Positions 1 to 13,500 of a stretch of 64,000 bases of DNA are shown one piece after another. The notes beneath the pieces were generated by a model. The model did not search any database. It worked only from the letters and a program-made list of their open reading frames with translations, and was not told the DNA's origin. Within the stretch, counting starts at the first letter, position 1; each line of letters starts with the position of its first letter. This DNA comes from Toxoplasma gondii ME49 (taxonomy: Eukaryota; Apicomplexa; Conoidasida; Eucoccidiorida; Sarcocystidae). The stretch spans positions 5,573,170 through 5,637,169 of the forward strand of contig NC_031480.1 of assembly GCF_000006565.2 (NCBI RefSeq), given 5' to 3'. The position numbers and the translations under genes were made by a program.

Positions 1-2229
1 CTTTGCCCCAGCCAGTTCGCCGGCGTGAGCGAGCGTCTCTTGCCCAGCGCCTTTCGCGATTGGTCGCGTCTGGTCGACGTTGTCTCTGTCAAGCGAAACA
101 CGGAAAGTTCGTTTGACAGTCTCTGCATGGGCGCTGTCGTCCCCAGACCTCCCTCTCTCTGTCGTCTTGTCAGCCTCGCTGCTCCTGCCGTCTCTTCCGT
201 CCGCGTAGCTGCGCTGATCTCTGCTGTCTGAGTCCTTGCTTCTGCCGGCACCTGCGTACTTGGTGTCTCCCCTGCTCTCCGCACACCGCAGTTCGTCTCG
301 ACTTTGCCTGCGTCGCATTCGGTCCGACGTCTCGGTGTCTCCGGCGTCGCCGTCGCGGGGAGTCGATCGCTGGCGCGGCCCAGACGCCCGCGGAGTGCAT
401 GAGCATCGTTCACCCTGCTGAGGGCCTATCCACCTGGCAGTCGCGTCGTGCCACCCGCCTCGCGTCACACTCATGCAGAGGTTTCTGCTCGATGCAGAGC
501 CGCCCCCGAGAGGCGATCCGCCGTAGCTCCAGGCCGACGGACCGGCATGCACCGGCGGAGAGTTCACCCCGCTCCGGCTCGTCAGACGCGACCCCACGCT
601 GTCTTTCGGCGACCACTTTGGTTGACGCGAAGTCCCGGCACCCGAGGTCTGCTGCAGGCCTCCTGCTCCAACGTCGGTTCCTGAGTCGCGGTCGGAGATC
701 GAAGGAAGGTCGTAGAGCCCACACAAGTCGTTCTGCGTCGCACACCGGCTGCGGCTGACGCTCTGGACGTCTTGGTCCTCGCGAGCCGCCTCCCAGGGTG
801 GCCTCGACGAACAAATGCAGGTGACCCACCAGGGAAAAGGCAGACGCTTGTGAAACTGCAGACAACACATGAAAATCAACAGAGGCAGCGCCGTGCAGAC
901 CACGGCGACCGCCAGAACCCAGGCTGGCAAGCCCCCCTCAACCTCGGGGACCTTCTTCGTCTGCCGCGTCTCCTGGAGGCACAGAGACACAGGGAAAGCA
1001 GATAAGAGAATATGGAGGCGCAGGTGCAGAACCGGACGCGACTGCGACCGCGGGAGACACAGCCGCATCTGGAAAGAGGCAGTGGAAACGACGCACAGAG
1101 AGTGACAAAGTCGGACCTGTCAAAGGAAGACAGGTGCCGTTACGCTGGGACTTGCATGCGTGGTCAACCCCAGACATTCAAGAAACCGGCGGCCGAGAAT
1201 CCTTTCACGTATTCCATGGAAATCTCTTCCTCGATTTTCGGGGGGGAATCCTTCCTCCTGTTCCCAGAGAAGGTTTCCTCTTGTTCCCTCAGAAAGTACA
1301 GAAGTGATGCGGTGTGTACTCCATGTCGTCAGAGTCGAGGACCTCACGCGCATGTTACTTGAAACGCCAACGTCCTGGCTGGGACGTGGATGGAGCGAGA
1401 GGGGGAGTGAGCATCGTCACCTCTGTCCAGCTTGCACACAAAAAAGGACTGAGTGACTTGAAAAGCTGGCGAGTGTTGCATGCATGCTAACAAGCAAAAT
1501 CGGGTTGGATCTTCAGATTGTCTGGGTGGCTTGTCACGTCTGGCAGAGTCTCAGCAGAGTGTCTTCGGTTTGGATCGAACTCGATTTCGATTGCTAGCAA
1601 GCATTGCTTGCATACGACTGAAAAAACTTCAGTGAAACGTTTCCTGTCCTATATACGTTTAGCGATCTTCAAATCGAGGTGAAATCCTGAAAAAGGTAAA
1701 ACTCCTTTAAAATGACGCCTTCTTACCACTTGAGGCTGTTTCTTCACAACGACTGCATACGGGACTTCTAGCAGATTTCTGCAGTGTTTTAAAATGCGGC
1801 CGAAAATCTTCTCCGCCCGCACGAGGCGCCATTCCTCCCCTGGAGCCAGTGAAGAGCGCAGCGTCGCGAGGCCCTTGATCTTGTAGTGGATGAGAACCAT
1901 GTCTTTCTGGATGAACTGAAGAGAACAGAAAGCCCCCAGACACACAACGCCTGAATGCTTCAGTCCGCACAAACAACAGCAGCAAAGGCCGAAGCGTCAG
2001 AGAAGTCCATTCGCGAGAAAGCGCGTCTTCTTCTTGCCAAGGAAAACTCACAGAGCGTCTCTCGCTGTCTCGAGCGCCCTGTGTGCTCGCGACCCTACGT
2101 ATTTTCTCCCCAAAGCAGAAGTAGGCATCTACATGCAGGCATCCATTTTCAAATAGCCACATCCGTACAAATCTATGTATATATATATATATACATGCAC
2201 ATTGTATATAGACATATTCATATATATTC

Positions 2230-2262
<33 letters not shown>

Positions 2263-5200
2263 AATTGGAGAATGTGTGTTTTTGAAGGTGACCTTATGCA
2301 TGTATAACCGTTTTTAGCCCTGAACGCTCCCTGCTCCCCGGCTGCTTCCTCCGGAGTTTCTCGTTGCGAACCTTTTGCACATTTGTGCGTTGGTTGTCGT
2401 CGAGTCCGATTCCAAATGTTTTAAGTTTGAGCGCTTGTCCGTCGTCGGTGAGTTTCGCTGTCCCCAGTTCCTTGATGCGTGAGTCGTCCACGGCGGGGCC
2501 GACGCCGCTGAGGCCATGAGTCGCTCCTAGGGCGGCGGACTGCGCCATGAGGAGGAAAGACTTCCTGAGCTTTTCTCCGACGTTCGCCGAGTAGTTTGAG
2601 ATCGGGACGTAGACGAAGAAGTGGATGTCGTGGTCGGAGGCGAAGGGTGCGGAAGTCGAGTCGGCAAGCGGGTCGACGACGTCTCCAGGTTCGATGGTGC
2701 TGTAGATCACGAAGGACCGTCTGAACAACCAAATGGGAAGTGCCCCTCTCGCCGCGTTGATGTGCCGCTTCAGAGCCTTCATCACGGTGCCGACGGGGAT
2801 GACGGCCTCCGGGTCGCCAGTCGTCCAGTCCGGCTCGGAGAGGAGAGCGTCGGTATCCCGCAAGATGTTTGCAGCCTCGTCGCGTTCGTCTTCGACTCCG
2901 TTTCTCAAGTTTCTAGTCTCTGTGTGCGACCCGCGTTCGGAAGGAACGAGAGGTTGTTCGGGCAGAGAGACAAGCGGGTTCGCCACGTTCTTCAGCGACC
3001 GGGTGCCTTCGTTGAAGAACTGGATTTCGACAAGCATGCTGTCGCTGGTCATCGCCTGCAGCAGTCGCTGGTTCGCCTCGTACGAGTTCCCTTCCCCGAC
3101 AACTCCAGACACGAAAACGCCGGATCCTAACTTCACCACGTAGCCTGCGAGACGCGTGATTGGAAGCTGCTTCCGCGTCACACGCAGCCGAGCTTCAGGC
3201 GTTCGAAAAAACGCTTCGGCCTCGCCTTCGTTGCCGGCAGCAGCTCCCTCGGGTGCGCCCTCGATTGCGGCCTTCTTCCCGCCCTTCGCCGAGCGGCGAC
3301 CCGACGCGCCTCGCACCAGCCGCAGATCTTCTGCAAGCTGGTCCACGGCCTTCTCAATCTCACCCATCAGAACACTCAGGAGGTACTGACGGAAGCGTTC
3401 GAGCTGCGCCGCGGTCGTCGACCCTTCGGTGAAGAGTGTGGCCAGCGGCGAAGACCGAAAGCCATCCAGCAAAAGGAAAATATGTCCGCAGACAGGCTCG
3501 TCCATGATCGGCTCCCGCAACGCGTCCGACACCGCTAAACCTGCGTCTTGGAACGCCCCCGTCGTGGTCGGCGCCATCGCCGGGCCGACCCTCCAGTCCT
3601 CCAACGTCGTCTCCAGTGTATCGCCTGGAAAAACGACACACAGACGCACGAAAGCACCCCCCTGCGGCCAGTGGGAAGGCGAAGGAAACAGAAGACGGGA
3701 AGGAGAAGACAGAAGTCGACGAGCCAGGGAAGAGACACGAGAAGGAGAAAGGAGAAGACCGGGAGAGAGAAGAGCTAAGGCAAATGCACACAGCGCGTGG
3801 AGCTCCGAGGCTGCAGACTCCGTTCAAAACAGAGCACCAAGACGCCAGAGTGCATTCAAACAGAAGGAGAACAGATGCACGGAACCTCGGGGAAAACGTT
3901 TCTCGCTTTCCGACAGTTTGACACTCGGTAATCCCCTTTCTTCTCTCCCCGCTCACCGGCCTGGAGGCGGCGCGCAACAAGGTAGGACGACCAGAGCGAC
4001 GTCGCGTGGTTGATGAGCTCAGGGAGCGTTTCTCCGGGACGCAGTTGCATGCGCGTCTTCTGTGCGAATTTCAAAATGTCCTGCGTTACCCACATGGCCG
4101 AGTCCAACGGCTCCTCCTCCATCAGACGCACGAGAAAATGGTGGTACGCGAAGTCGTCTTCGCCGACACGGAACTTTTCTGCACTCGAATCTCCACTCCA
4201 TCTCGCCTCGCCATCTCGCCCTCTCTCGGCTCGGGGCGTCGTCGCCCGCAGTGTGGGCCAAAGGCCTTCGCTCTTGAACGATTTTGCACTTCCTCGCCAC
4301 TCTCCTTCTTCGACCTTCCCCGTCTTCTTCTTCTCTTCATTCGCCTTCTTCTTTGCAGGCGTGTACCGCTTCGTCCAGTACTGCAGGAATGCGGGCAGCG
4401 AAGCGTCTTTATTTCCAGAATCGGGTGCATGTGTCGAGAGGTCCTCTGCCTCGGCGTGGAGAACTCGGGTCTTCTGGATCGCCGTGAAGAGACGCACCGC
4501 CACCAGCGTGATCTGGAAAAAAAAAGTCGGAAAAAAAAAGTCGGAAAAAAAAAAGTCGGAAAAAAAGTCGAGGCGTCAGCGTTTTCACACCTGGGCGAAC
4601 GACTCAGTCAGACCTCAGCCAGAGAGAGAAACGCGAAAGAAGGAGGCACCCAGACACAGAAGGGCTTCGCAAGTCCTGGACAGATCCATTCAGTGTCTCC
4701 ACAAGAAATGTTTCAAAGTGACGACAAAGGGGGAGAGCGCTACGCACTTCTGGGAGGTTTGCATGCACTCTCAGCCGCTGAGACACGCACAGAGAGAGAG
4801 ACAGAGAGGAAAGTCCGCTTCTTCCCTAGCTCGCCACACGGGAGTCACGAGTCTTTCCTCGCGTCTCAGTTCCGCCCACTTCACCTCCTCGCACCTCGAC
4901 TTTTAAACGGTAGCAAAGTGACCTTAAGGAAGAACTCAAGCCCGGCGTTGACGTTGACCTTACTTCCTTCCCGGCGATGGCGTTTATTTGGCAAGGCTCC
5001 GCGTTTTGCCAGAGGAAACCGGAGCGCCTTGACGGCTCTGCATGCGCGTCGACAAGAAGGCGATGGAGGAGCTCGGTGATGTAGGCGAGCTGGACGCTTG
5101 CTTGTGGATCGAAGACCCTTCCTTTGTGGGCGTCCGCGTCGTCCGAGAACCGGACCATCAAGAGAGCGAGGAGAACAAATTGTTTCGCGAGTTTCGCGTC

Positions 5201-6393
5201 AGCGTTCAGCGACTCACACATCTGTCGACGGAGAGGACTGTCGCTGTCTATCCAGAGACCTGCGAGGAACTTCGTCTCCCTCGCCTCCTGACTGCAGGCG
5301 CTCTGTGGGGACCCGTTGCCGCGCTCTTGGCAGGGAGAAGGCGTCCTCGACGGAGGCGCGGGAGCGCTTTCGGGTGAAGTCTGCTTTGTTGACGCAGACA
5401 GCGGGAAACGATTCAAGAAACGCTTCAACCGATCCTCAGAAGCTGGAGACGCAGCCGCATCGCCTGAACAGACAGAGAAAAGACGCAGACCCCGATGGCT
5501 TTCTTCGCAGGGGCTCCCGAGGCGGTTCGAGGCGTTTCGGTGGAGCGAGACGCTAAGAGACGTGGATAAATATAACTCAGAGACGTGGACTCGGAGACGA
5601 GAACCGAAGGAATCTGAGATCCGTGTTGCCGTAAAGCTGAATCCAACTACTTGCACGGGGATATTTAATCAACGAGATCCTGGCCCAAGGCGAAACCGAT
5701 TCGAGTAAGTCGGACAGAGGGGCGAACCAAAGCATGTGGAAGGCCTAGAATGCTCATTAGGGTCTACGGTTTACGCGACATGACTTCTCCGTGTCAGTCC
5801 AAACTCGGAAACGGAGGTCGGAGAAAACGGTGCGGTTCGCAAATTCAGTTCCACTCCAGAAGTCCGTCGCCCACGGACGAGGGACAGAAGCAGCTCGATG
5901 CTAAACCTGTTTACCACGCGTTTTTGTGATTCACGGAACTGGCAGATTCGACGCGTTAAACCGCAATTCTAGTTGCAGTACGTAGAGCTGCGAGAATATG
6001 CCAGTCCACCGATCGGAAGCTGAGCTGAGCAGCCGGAGCTGTAGCTTGACACTCGTCAACTCACGCGACCCAAAGAACGCAAGACTATTCAAACGGCTGG
6101 TGCAGCGCCCCCATGTACATACACCCGACGCTCGACCGTTCGCGGCTTCGCATCTCACCTGTTTCCTCAGGGTCTCGGCCCGCGGAGATGGCCGACGCAA
6201 AGTGCACCGGAGGGCGCGCAAGGAAGTTGGAGATGAGATGAACGGAAGAAGTGATCCACTCAGAGCAAATAAGCGGTGCAAGTATTGGGAATAAAGTCAG
6301 AGCGAGGACCAAACACCGCAAAGGAAAACTCTTTTGATGTCTGCGAGGCGTTGCAGCCTGCGCCACAACCCCGCAGCCTTGTGTAGCCTCCAT
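1..6393 (-). CDS. Large secretory type I membrane protein, 3' end beyond window
   Basis: I do not recognise the family. Exons inferred on the minus strand are 6393-6159, 5463-4964, 4512-3957, 3624 to about 2309 (or 2372), 1915-1727 and 972 to the left edge. Junction phases 1, 0, 1, 0, 0 all match and most acceptors have strong pyrimidine tracts. At least 1235 residues are encoded here. Exon 1 starts with a basic stretch, then a hydrophobic core at residues 27-42 (CLVLALTLFPILAPLI), as in a signal peptide. The last exon opens with acidic and polar residues, then one transmembrane segment (LPAWVLAVAVVCTALPLLIF), then a Ser/Arg/Asp-rich tail of almost 290 residues that continues off the edge. 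This predicts a large lumenal or extracellular part and a long cytosolic tail. Weak point: the exon 4 donor. That frame meets a stop at 2294, and neither candidate donor (GTTATA, GTTCGC) is canonical, so the last two exons could belong to a separate gene. Confidence 0.6.
2175..2262. repeat. TA-rich microsatellite
   Basis: Two runs of alternating T and A interrupted by a short TA-rich spacer. They lie in the predicted intron between exons 4 and 5 of the membrane-protein gene. Similar runs occur in other introns of this window. Confidence 0.9.
4513..4570. repeat. A-tract tandem repeat overlapping a splice acceptor
   Basis: Four imperfect copies of a unit made of GG, seven to ten A, then GTC. 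On the minus strand these read as repeated T-tracts followed by CCGAC, and the last copy ends in TTTTTTTTCCAG, the acceptor of the exon that starts at 4512. The repeat therefore supplies the pyrimidine tract of that acceptor. Confidence 0.85.
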
Positions 6394-9300
6394 CGTCGCC
6401 AGGCACAGCGGCGAAGGTTCCGGAGCAGGCAGAACAGTTGGACGGAACCGACACAGCGCCGACGTATGGAATTTTCCGCGTCGCTCTGGAGCGAACGCCA
6501 CCAAACAACTTCGGAAGAAGGCGCGATGAGCTGACCGGAGAGGAAAACTGGAAGAAAGCAAGGAAATCCACGCGGCGGTGCCCTCGGGGAAGGTTCGAGT
6601 GCGCGTGGGCGAGGCTACAGTGGACGGACAAAGGCAGGGAGCCCCATGGCTCTCTTCCAGAAAATCTAAAGCTGTGATTTTCAGCGACAAAGGCGCGATT
6701 TAAAATGCGTGCTCGCGTCTACAAAGGGGAACTCCGCAACGGACAACGGAAACCCGGAGAACAGAGAATGCACAGGCTGGAGAGAGGCTCGAAAACGAGG
6801 CGATAGCGTCTTCATGGCGCAGATGGTGAAACGAACCCAGAGAGGAAATGTCAAAGCACAAAACTGACAGGGAAAGAGCTGTGCGACATCAGCTAGCGTC
6901 GCACCCGAAGCTTAGGTTCACGGTGTACGTGGTCATGCTTTTGAAATGCGTCAGACAGTTTTTCGGGGTCAGTCGAAAACGAGGAGCGACACAAACACTC
7001 GACAAAAGGGACCAATGGTCGACACCGGACAGCCTGATGGCAACTTAACGTTGAGTTCAACACCTTCGATAAAATCCTAATTTTCTGTGGCAAGCGCCAA
7101 CAACACGTCTGGCACACCCAAGAAACACAAACACAGGCACAGCGGCCCTGTGAAAATGTACGGCAAAAGAATTCACTTAGAGGGAAGCCTGCTTAAACGG
7201 AACCGACAACCGCGGATTTGTGTGGCGCCGCCCGGACATCCGGTTGCGACGCCGGCCGGGGGTTTCTCGTACGCTTCCAGAGGTAAAACAGGAGGGTGCT
7301 ACAGGGATGAGAAAAAAATCCGAGACACAGCGGCAAACGCCGGCAAACCTCCCCTGTCACAAGTTCCTTTCTTGGTTCATTCTCGCCGCGGCTCTCTCCT
7401 CAACCATGCAGCAGTCTCATTGCAAAACGGTGCCGCATGCGAAAAGGCCTCGTGTGGCAACGGCGAACACACAGCAGGCACAGGGGCAACCGAAAAAACG
7501 GTGAGGCTCCCCTCCGTTCCTAGCTAAACGGCAAGTCACAATAAAGCGGAATGCGTGGTACAAGAAGGAAAGCAAAGCATGACTCACATTTTTGAGAGTG
7601 AGTCGAGAGGTCCCGCAAACTCCGCAGAGCCGAGTGTTCTGCCCCCTACCACGGCAATGTACAAACGCAGACTCCACGGTCAAGCGTCGTTCGCAGCTCA
7701 TTGAAACGCCGTCAGGCGTAGCAGAACGAAGCTCTCGAGAAACATAGAGACGAGTCCACTTCGTGACAAATTCCAGTTTCAAACGCTTGCAATCCCAGGA
7801 ATGCGCCAGGACGTCTTCGCGCAGCTGAAGAGCCAACCGCGTGCGGGTGCGCCTTCGCGGTCAGTCAACCTCTCCTGCTCTTCACCCCGAACTAGAAGAG
7901 AAAGCAACCAAAGAGTTGCAATCTCAGGACAATGACTATTGCTGCCAGATCAAGAGCCTCCGCGAAAGTCACTGCACGGCTACCAAATGAGCTTGAGCCC
8001 GCGACATGTGGTTAGAACGCACTCGTCGTTGACTGAGAAGAGCGTGCCAAAGTGGGGAGTCACATACCAGGACGCAAGACGCCGCCAAGCAGACTTACTG
8101 GTATCACCGGTGGTATTCGCGGCACGAACACGTTCCGAAGCTGCGTTCCGCGTCTCTAGTGCATAGCCTGGTGACAGTTTTCTCTTCAGCGAGTGACGGA
8201 ATGTCTCTGCAGCAGACAGGAATGTCTTCTTGGGGAAGAAAGGGCAGTTTCCCTACGCGCAGGCAGTGTTGAATCCGCCAGTTATGGCCAACCGGCCCCT
8301 CGACTGGCTCTGTTCCACGCAGTGATGGCTCTTGACAGTTGCCAATACTGCTTCAGATTCAACGAGATGCCCGAAGAAATGAAAGCGGTCCAGTGCACCT
8401 GACAATCATCGCTTGCTGCCGAAGGCGGGTGCCCGTTCGTGGTGTCTTTGTTATACGACACACATGCAAGTAGACATTTGTCCGCTCTAGCGAATATGTA
8501 CCTAGGTTATTACCAGCACGTCCAATCCTGTGTAACTGAAACCCTTCCACCTCGAACTAGCTGCGGTCACAAGGGAAAATCTGCATGAGGAAGGCGATGG
8601 CGATGCACCGCATAGTGCCCGCTAATCCTCAATAGGCGTTGCCAAGCTCGCAGAGAAATGCTACTAGATTTCGTCCATTATTCTCGCTTGACAGACAGAT
8701 CCCATCGTACCCAGACCAAAAGACCTCGGGGTAAATCTTATCAATACCTTGCGTTAGACGCGCTCTGTGAGTACGCCATGCCGAAACGCACAATGGCACG
8801 TCTACTGCGAGAGCGATCGTTGAGCGCATGAGTAGGCAAAAAGTTGCTACACATCGCCCGGTTGAACGTGGAGTCAGTGGCTGCGTTGGTGCTAACAGTG
8901 GAGCCCTGCAAAATTTCCCATTGTGTTCGATCGAAAGAGCTGTAAAACATAGGTCTGAAGTGTGCAGTTGTGCAACACCCTGACGCGTGTCCACTGACGC
9001 ACAGCCGGCTTAAAAAAAAGTACGCCTACATTATCCCGACAACACCTGGGCCAACACGATCCAGCTGTTTCTGGGTAACTCCCTTACGCAAGGCTGATAC
9101 ACGTGCTAAAACAAAAACGCAGTCGAAACAAGGTAGCTGCTGGCGAGGGAGTCGCGGAACAAACCTTTGGAATGACTCAACAGGCTTCAGTCCTGATCAG
9201 CTGACTACTAGAATCGCACGCGAATGTTAACATCAATTTCCGATAGACCCTTTATGTTTTGTGGCCAGATTATGCGATGATACGCCTAGTGAGATGCTGC

Positions 9301-10510
9301 AACCGACGAGCAGCGCAACCTCCAGATCGGTGCGTTGTGTGTCGCGGCTGACGGTCGAACCGGCCTTGCGAGAAAGAATCGAAGAATCGCAGTTGAGTTT
9401 CTGGTAGAGAGGCAGAAACGAAAAAGCGCTCCACGGAAAACAGAAAAGGTCCGGAGTACGGCAAGATTTACAGCATTCACTGTGCAAAGCCTATGCACCG
9501 CTCTCGACGAAAAACACTAAGAATCTACACTACCTGACACAAACGCACATCTACAGATTTCCTCCAGAAACGCGCAAGCGTCCTCGGGTCCGTCGACTCT
9601 GTTTACGCCACTACAGCACTTAGCGAAGTTCTTGTTTCTTCGCGGGGTTCTTTGCAGCTAAGTCTTCCAGGCGACCCGGCCTCCACCCCTGCTGTCCATC
9701 TTTCTTCGCCTGCTTGTCCGTAGCCGGACGATTTCCCTCCGTCTGAATCATCCTCCGAGTGAACGAAGGCCCAGCAGTTTCCCGCGGTGGCTTTCTTCCT
9801 TGAGATGCTGGCACCCTCACCTGGCCTTTGCTTCCTCGAGAAACCAGAACACAAAACTCTCCGCGCCAGCTTCCAACCCAAAGGTGCCGCACGAAGAAGA
9901 CACGGACGGGACAGTGGGCTCGCGCACGCAAGTGCAGCGGAAGCGAAGTGGCCTGGCCACGCAGTCGACTGCCTCGCCTCGCACCGAGAGCCTTCGCCGC
10001 TTCAGAGGATACCTGCCCCCCCCCCCCACACGGGAGAGGCTGGAACGCGGCATCGCCGGCGGTGAGGCGCGCTTGCGATAGAAAATCCGGATTTCCGCGT
10101 CCGACAAAAGGTACGGTAACCCACAGCGGATGCAGCTAGACACAGAACATACATCGAGAGAATACGCGGGACGCCGCGAGGCGCCCTTGGTGTCAGTCTT
10201 TGATGTTCGCGACGACGCGCACGGAAGCAAAACCGCTCTGCTTGACCCGCAGACACCGGGGATTTACCGGACAGTGGCAAACAGAGTGTGGAAGAACTGC
10301 GGCAAAATCATTGTCTTTTTGAGGCGCATCAAACTGGCTAAGTCGTCTGTGGTGCGCGTAGGCCGCCAGCATCTGTCCCGAATGGACGCCTTGGTACTTC
10401 GCTGCACCTCCACAGACACACATGTTGCCGCTGCGCGCCCTTTCCAAGAAAAAAAGAGACCCTTCCCGTGTAAACGGAGCAAACTGACGGAACTTCAAAA
10501 GCGCGCTTCT
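6394..10510. other. Intergenic region, about 4.1 kb
   Basis: This lies between the first exon of the membrane-protein gene and the mtHSP70 stop codon, both on the minus strand, so it should hold the promoter and 5' UTR of the former and the 3' UTR of the latter. Short open frames exist on both strands, but none has a protein-like composition, good splice sites or a recognisable motif. A run of C occurs near 10016-10027. I see no gene. Confidence 0.5.
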
Positions 10511-13500
10511 TTACGAGCTCTTCTTGTCGCCGCTCTCGCTACCGGTGCCCTCGCTACCGGCACTCGAGTCCGTCGATCCGGCCTGCATGGAAAGCACCGA
10601 AGCAAATGCATGGTACAAAAATCCACCACCTCGCCGTTTTTCGCTAGCACTCACGAAGTGAAGTCGAGAGGAGGGACACTTTCGCCAGGGAAACGCCGAA
10701 GAAACGCCCGCTTTTGCAAAGGGGAGGCGACTAAAAGTGACAAGCACACCCCTTATTTCGTTCTCCACGCCGGTCCACGGTGACACGCGTTGAACAAGGC
10801 CCCGCATACTGGCGCTCAACACACACACCAGACCCTCGGGCATCGTTCATCCCAAACTCACAAGTCAGTCCGATAACCGAGTGGAATTCACGAGTAGTAG
10901 CGACATCCGGTCCGCAAAACGCCATAGACACATTCGTGAAGACAGACAGCAAGACAGACAGGAGAAAAAAGCAGAAAGGAAATGTGGAGAACACAGAAAA
11001 CCAATCTGTATCGGGGTATTCCCCACGCGTTGTAGAATACGTTCAAGTGACTAAATAAACGCAACCTTACCTGGTTGTACGCTTGCTGAGAAATCTTCCA
11101 AGAAGCTTCCTGCAGGGTCTTGAGAGCCTCACGGATCGGCTCGGGGTCCTCCTGGCCGAGAGTCGACCGCAGTTGAGTGATTTTCTCTTGCAGATCCGTT
11201 CTGTCGGCGTCAGTCATCTTGTCCTGAAGAAAGAACAATGCAGAAAAAGACCACCGGAAATAAGTGGCTCACACAGAAGACAAACGATGAACGCTCTCTG
11301 CCTCTGGCTCTCAACCTCCTTCCTACACAGACGAGGTGATGGTTGCCCACTTGGTGACACAAATATCGAATACTTAAATAAATACGCACATCGTGACGAA
11401 GAAGAGACACATAACCGTTCTTCCAACGCATGTTCGCCTTCTGTACCCACAAAAGTCCATACGTGCTACATGCGCCTGAACGGGCGCACTGTCCACCCCA
11501 GTGTCACCCTGTTTTTCCTGTCGAGGCGTCTCGGACTTCTCTCCTTTCGCAGAACGCACTTCGAGTCAGTCAGTTTCACATAATGGCGAAAAGGAGAAAC
11601 CCAGCTACCGGAACACGAACCTGAAAAAGAGGTACACCCTACGAAGAAGACTAAGTCGTCCGCAGGGCCATAGACGACTTTGCCAACGTGTCTGTGTGGC
11701 CAGATCCGCTGAACGCACTTGTCCCTCCCTCCCGCGGGTTTGCCTTGTTACCTTTAGGTCCGCCATTTGCTTTTCAACAGAGTAGATTAGCGTTTCTGCC
11801 TCATTCTTCGCCTGCACAGCGTCCTTCTTCTTCTCGTCTTGCTCCTTGTACATCTCGGCGTCCTTGACCATCTGCTCAATTTGTGAGTCGGACAAGCCGC
11901 CGCTCGACTGAATCGTGATTTCCTGTCGCTTGCCAGTGCTCTTGTCGACGGCGCTGATGTTCATGATACCGTTCGCATCTACGTCGAAAGTAACTTCGAT
12001 CTGCGGAACGCCTCTCGGAGCCGGAGGAATGCCAACCAGGTCGAACTGGCCCAGCATCTTGTTCGCCGCAGCTATTTCGCGCTCGCCTTGGTACACCTTG
12101 ATGCCGACCTGATGGCGGGCAAGGACGACAGAGACACAACCGGTCATGGATGTGCTTCACTCCCCAATCAAATCGGCGTTTGCTTCCGAGCTCCCGCGGC
12201 ACAGGTCCTCGAGTCGCATACACAACTCGACCGTCTGAGGTTCCGACCGTTACTGCGTCCAGGCGGAAACACTTACTTCCTCCTCGTCTTGACAACCCGC
12301 GAGACACGACGGCTTCCCACGCGCTACGGAGGGCAGGAAAACCGCCGAGAAAACGCGCTTTCGTGACGTTTTTTCTGCCCTCTGTGTCTCCCCTCCCCCC
12401 CCCCGTCGCCACCGCGCGCGAGTCTCACCTGCGTTTGATTGTCGGCAGCGGTGGAGAAGACCTGGCTCTTCTTGGTCGGGATGGTCGTGTTTCGGTTGAT
12501 GAGGCGCGTGAAGACGCCACCGAGCGTCTCGATTCCAAGGGACAGGGGACAGACGTCGAGGAGAAGCAGGTCCTTGATCTCCCCCTTGAGAACGCCCGCC
12601 TGGATGGCCGCTCCCATCGCCACCGCTTCGTCGGGGTTCACACCCTTGCTCGGCTCTTTTCCGAAGATCTGCTTGACCAGCTCAGTAACCTTGGGCATGC
12701 GCGTCATGCCTCCAACGAGAATGACGTCCGACAAGTCGCTCTTCGAGACGCCCGCGTCCTTGATACACTTCTCGCAAGGCTCCACGGACTGCTGGAGAAG
12801 GCCACCCACGAGTTCCTCGAGTTTCGCGCGAGTCAGCTTCACCTGAAGGTGCTTCGGTCCCGTCTGGTCCGCAGTGATGAAGGGGAGATTCACCTCCGTC
12901 TGGACTTTGCTCGACAGCTCGATCTTCGCCGTCTCGGCTGCCTCGCGGAGACGCTGCAGCGCGAGCTTGTCCTTCGTCAGGTCGATCCCCTGCGCCTTCT
13001 TGAACTCGTCGATCAAGTGCTGCAGAATCTTCTGGTCGAAGTCCTCGCCACCCAGCGATGTGTTCCCGTTCGTCGCCTTCACCTCAAATACACCCCCGAG
13101 AATCTCCAAAATCGAAATGTCGAAGGTGCCGCCGCCCAGGTCGTACACCGCAATCGTCTTGCCGTCATCCTTGTCCATTCCAAACGCCAGGGCCGCCGCC
13201 GTCGGCTCGTTGATGATTCGGAGAACCTCCAGGCCAGCTGGAAACCCGGAAAAAGTGGCGGGAATCGAAAAAAAAGCAAAAATGAAAAAATCGAAAGTGA
13301 AAACGCGGACAAAGGTGAAATAAACAAAACACAGAGAGACGTTAGTGATAAAGATCTTGTTGACCCTCACGGGCTCGATTTAAAGAGCGAAACTCGCCGT
13401 CAGTCGCGGTGCAGTTGAAAAGCGCCTTCTCCCCGTCTCACCAACAGCCTCTGTCCACGTCAATCGAGGCCTCCGTCTAGTCATGCATGGCTCGCGACTC

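Noticed and set aside
4006..5079. 357-codon plus-strand frame
   Set aside because: Antisense to exons 2 and 3 of the membrane-protein gene and runs through its A-tract repeat as poly-Lys; the minus strand has matched splice sites.
12150..13418. 422-codon plus-strand frame
   Set aside because: It is the antisense of mtHSP70 exons 3 and 4, whose minus-strand product is unmistakable.
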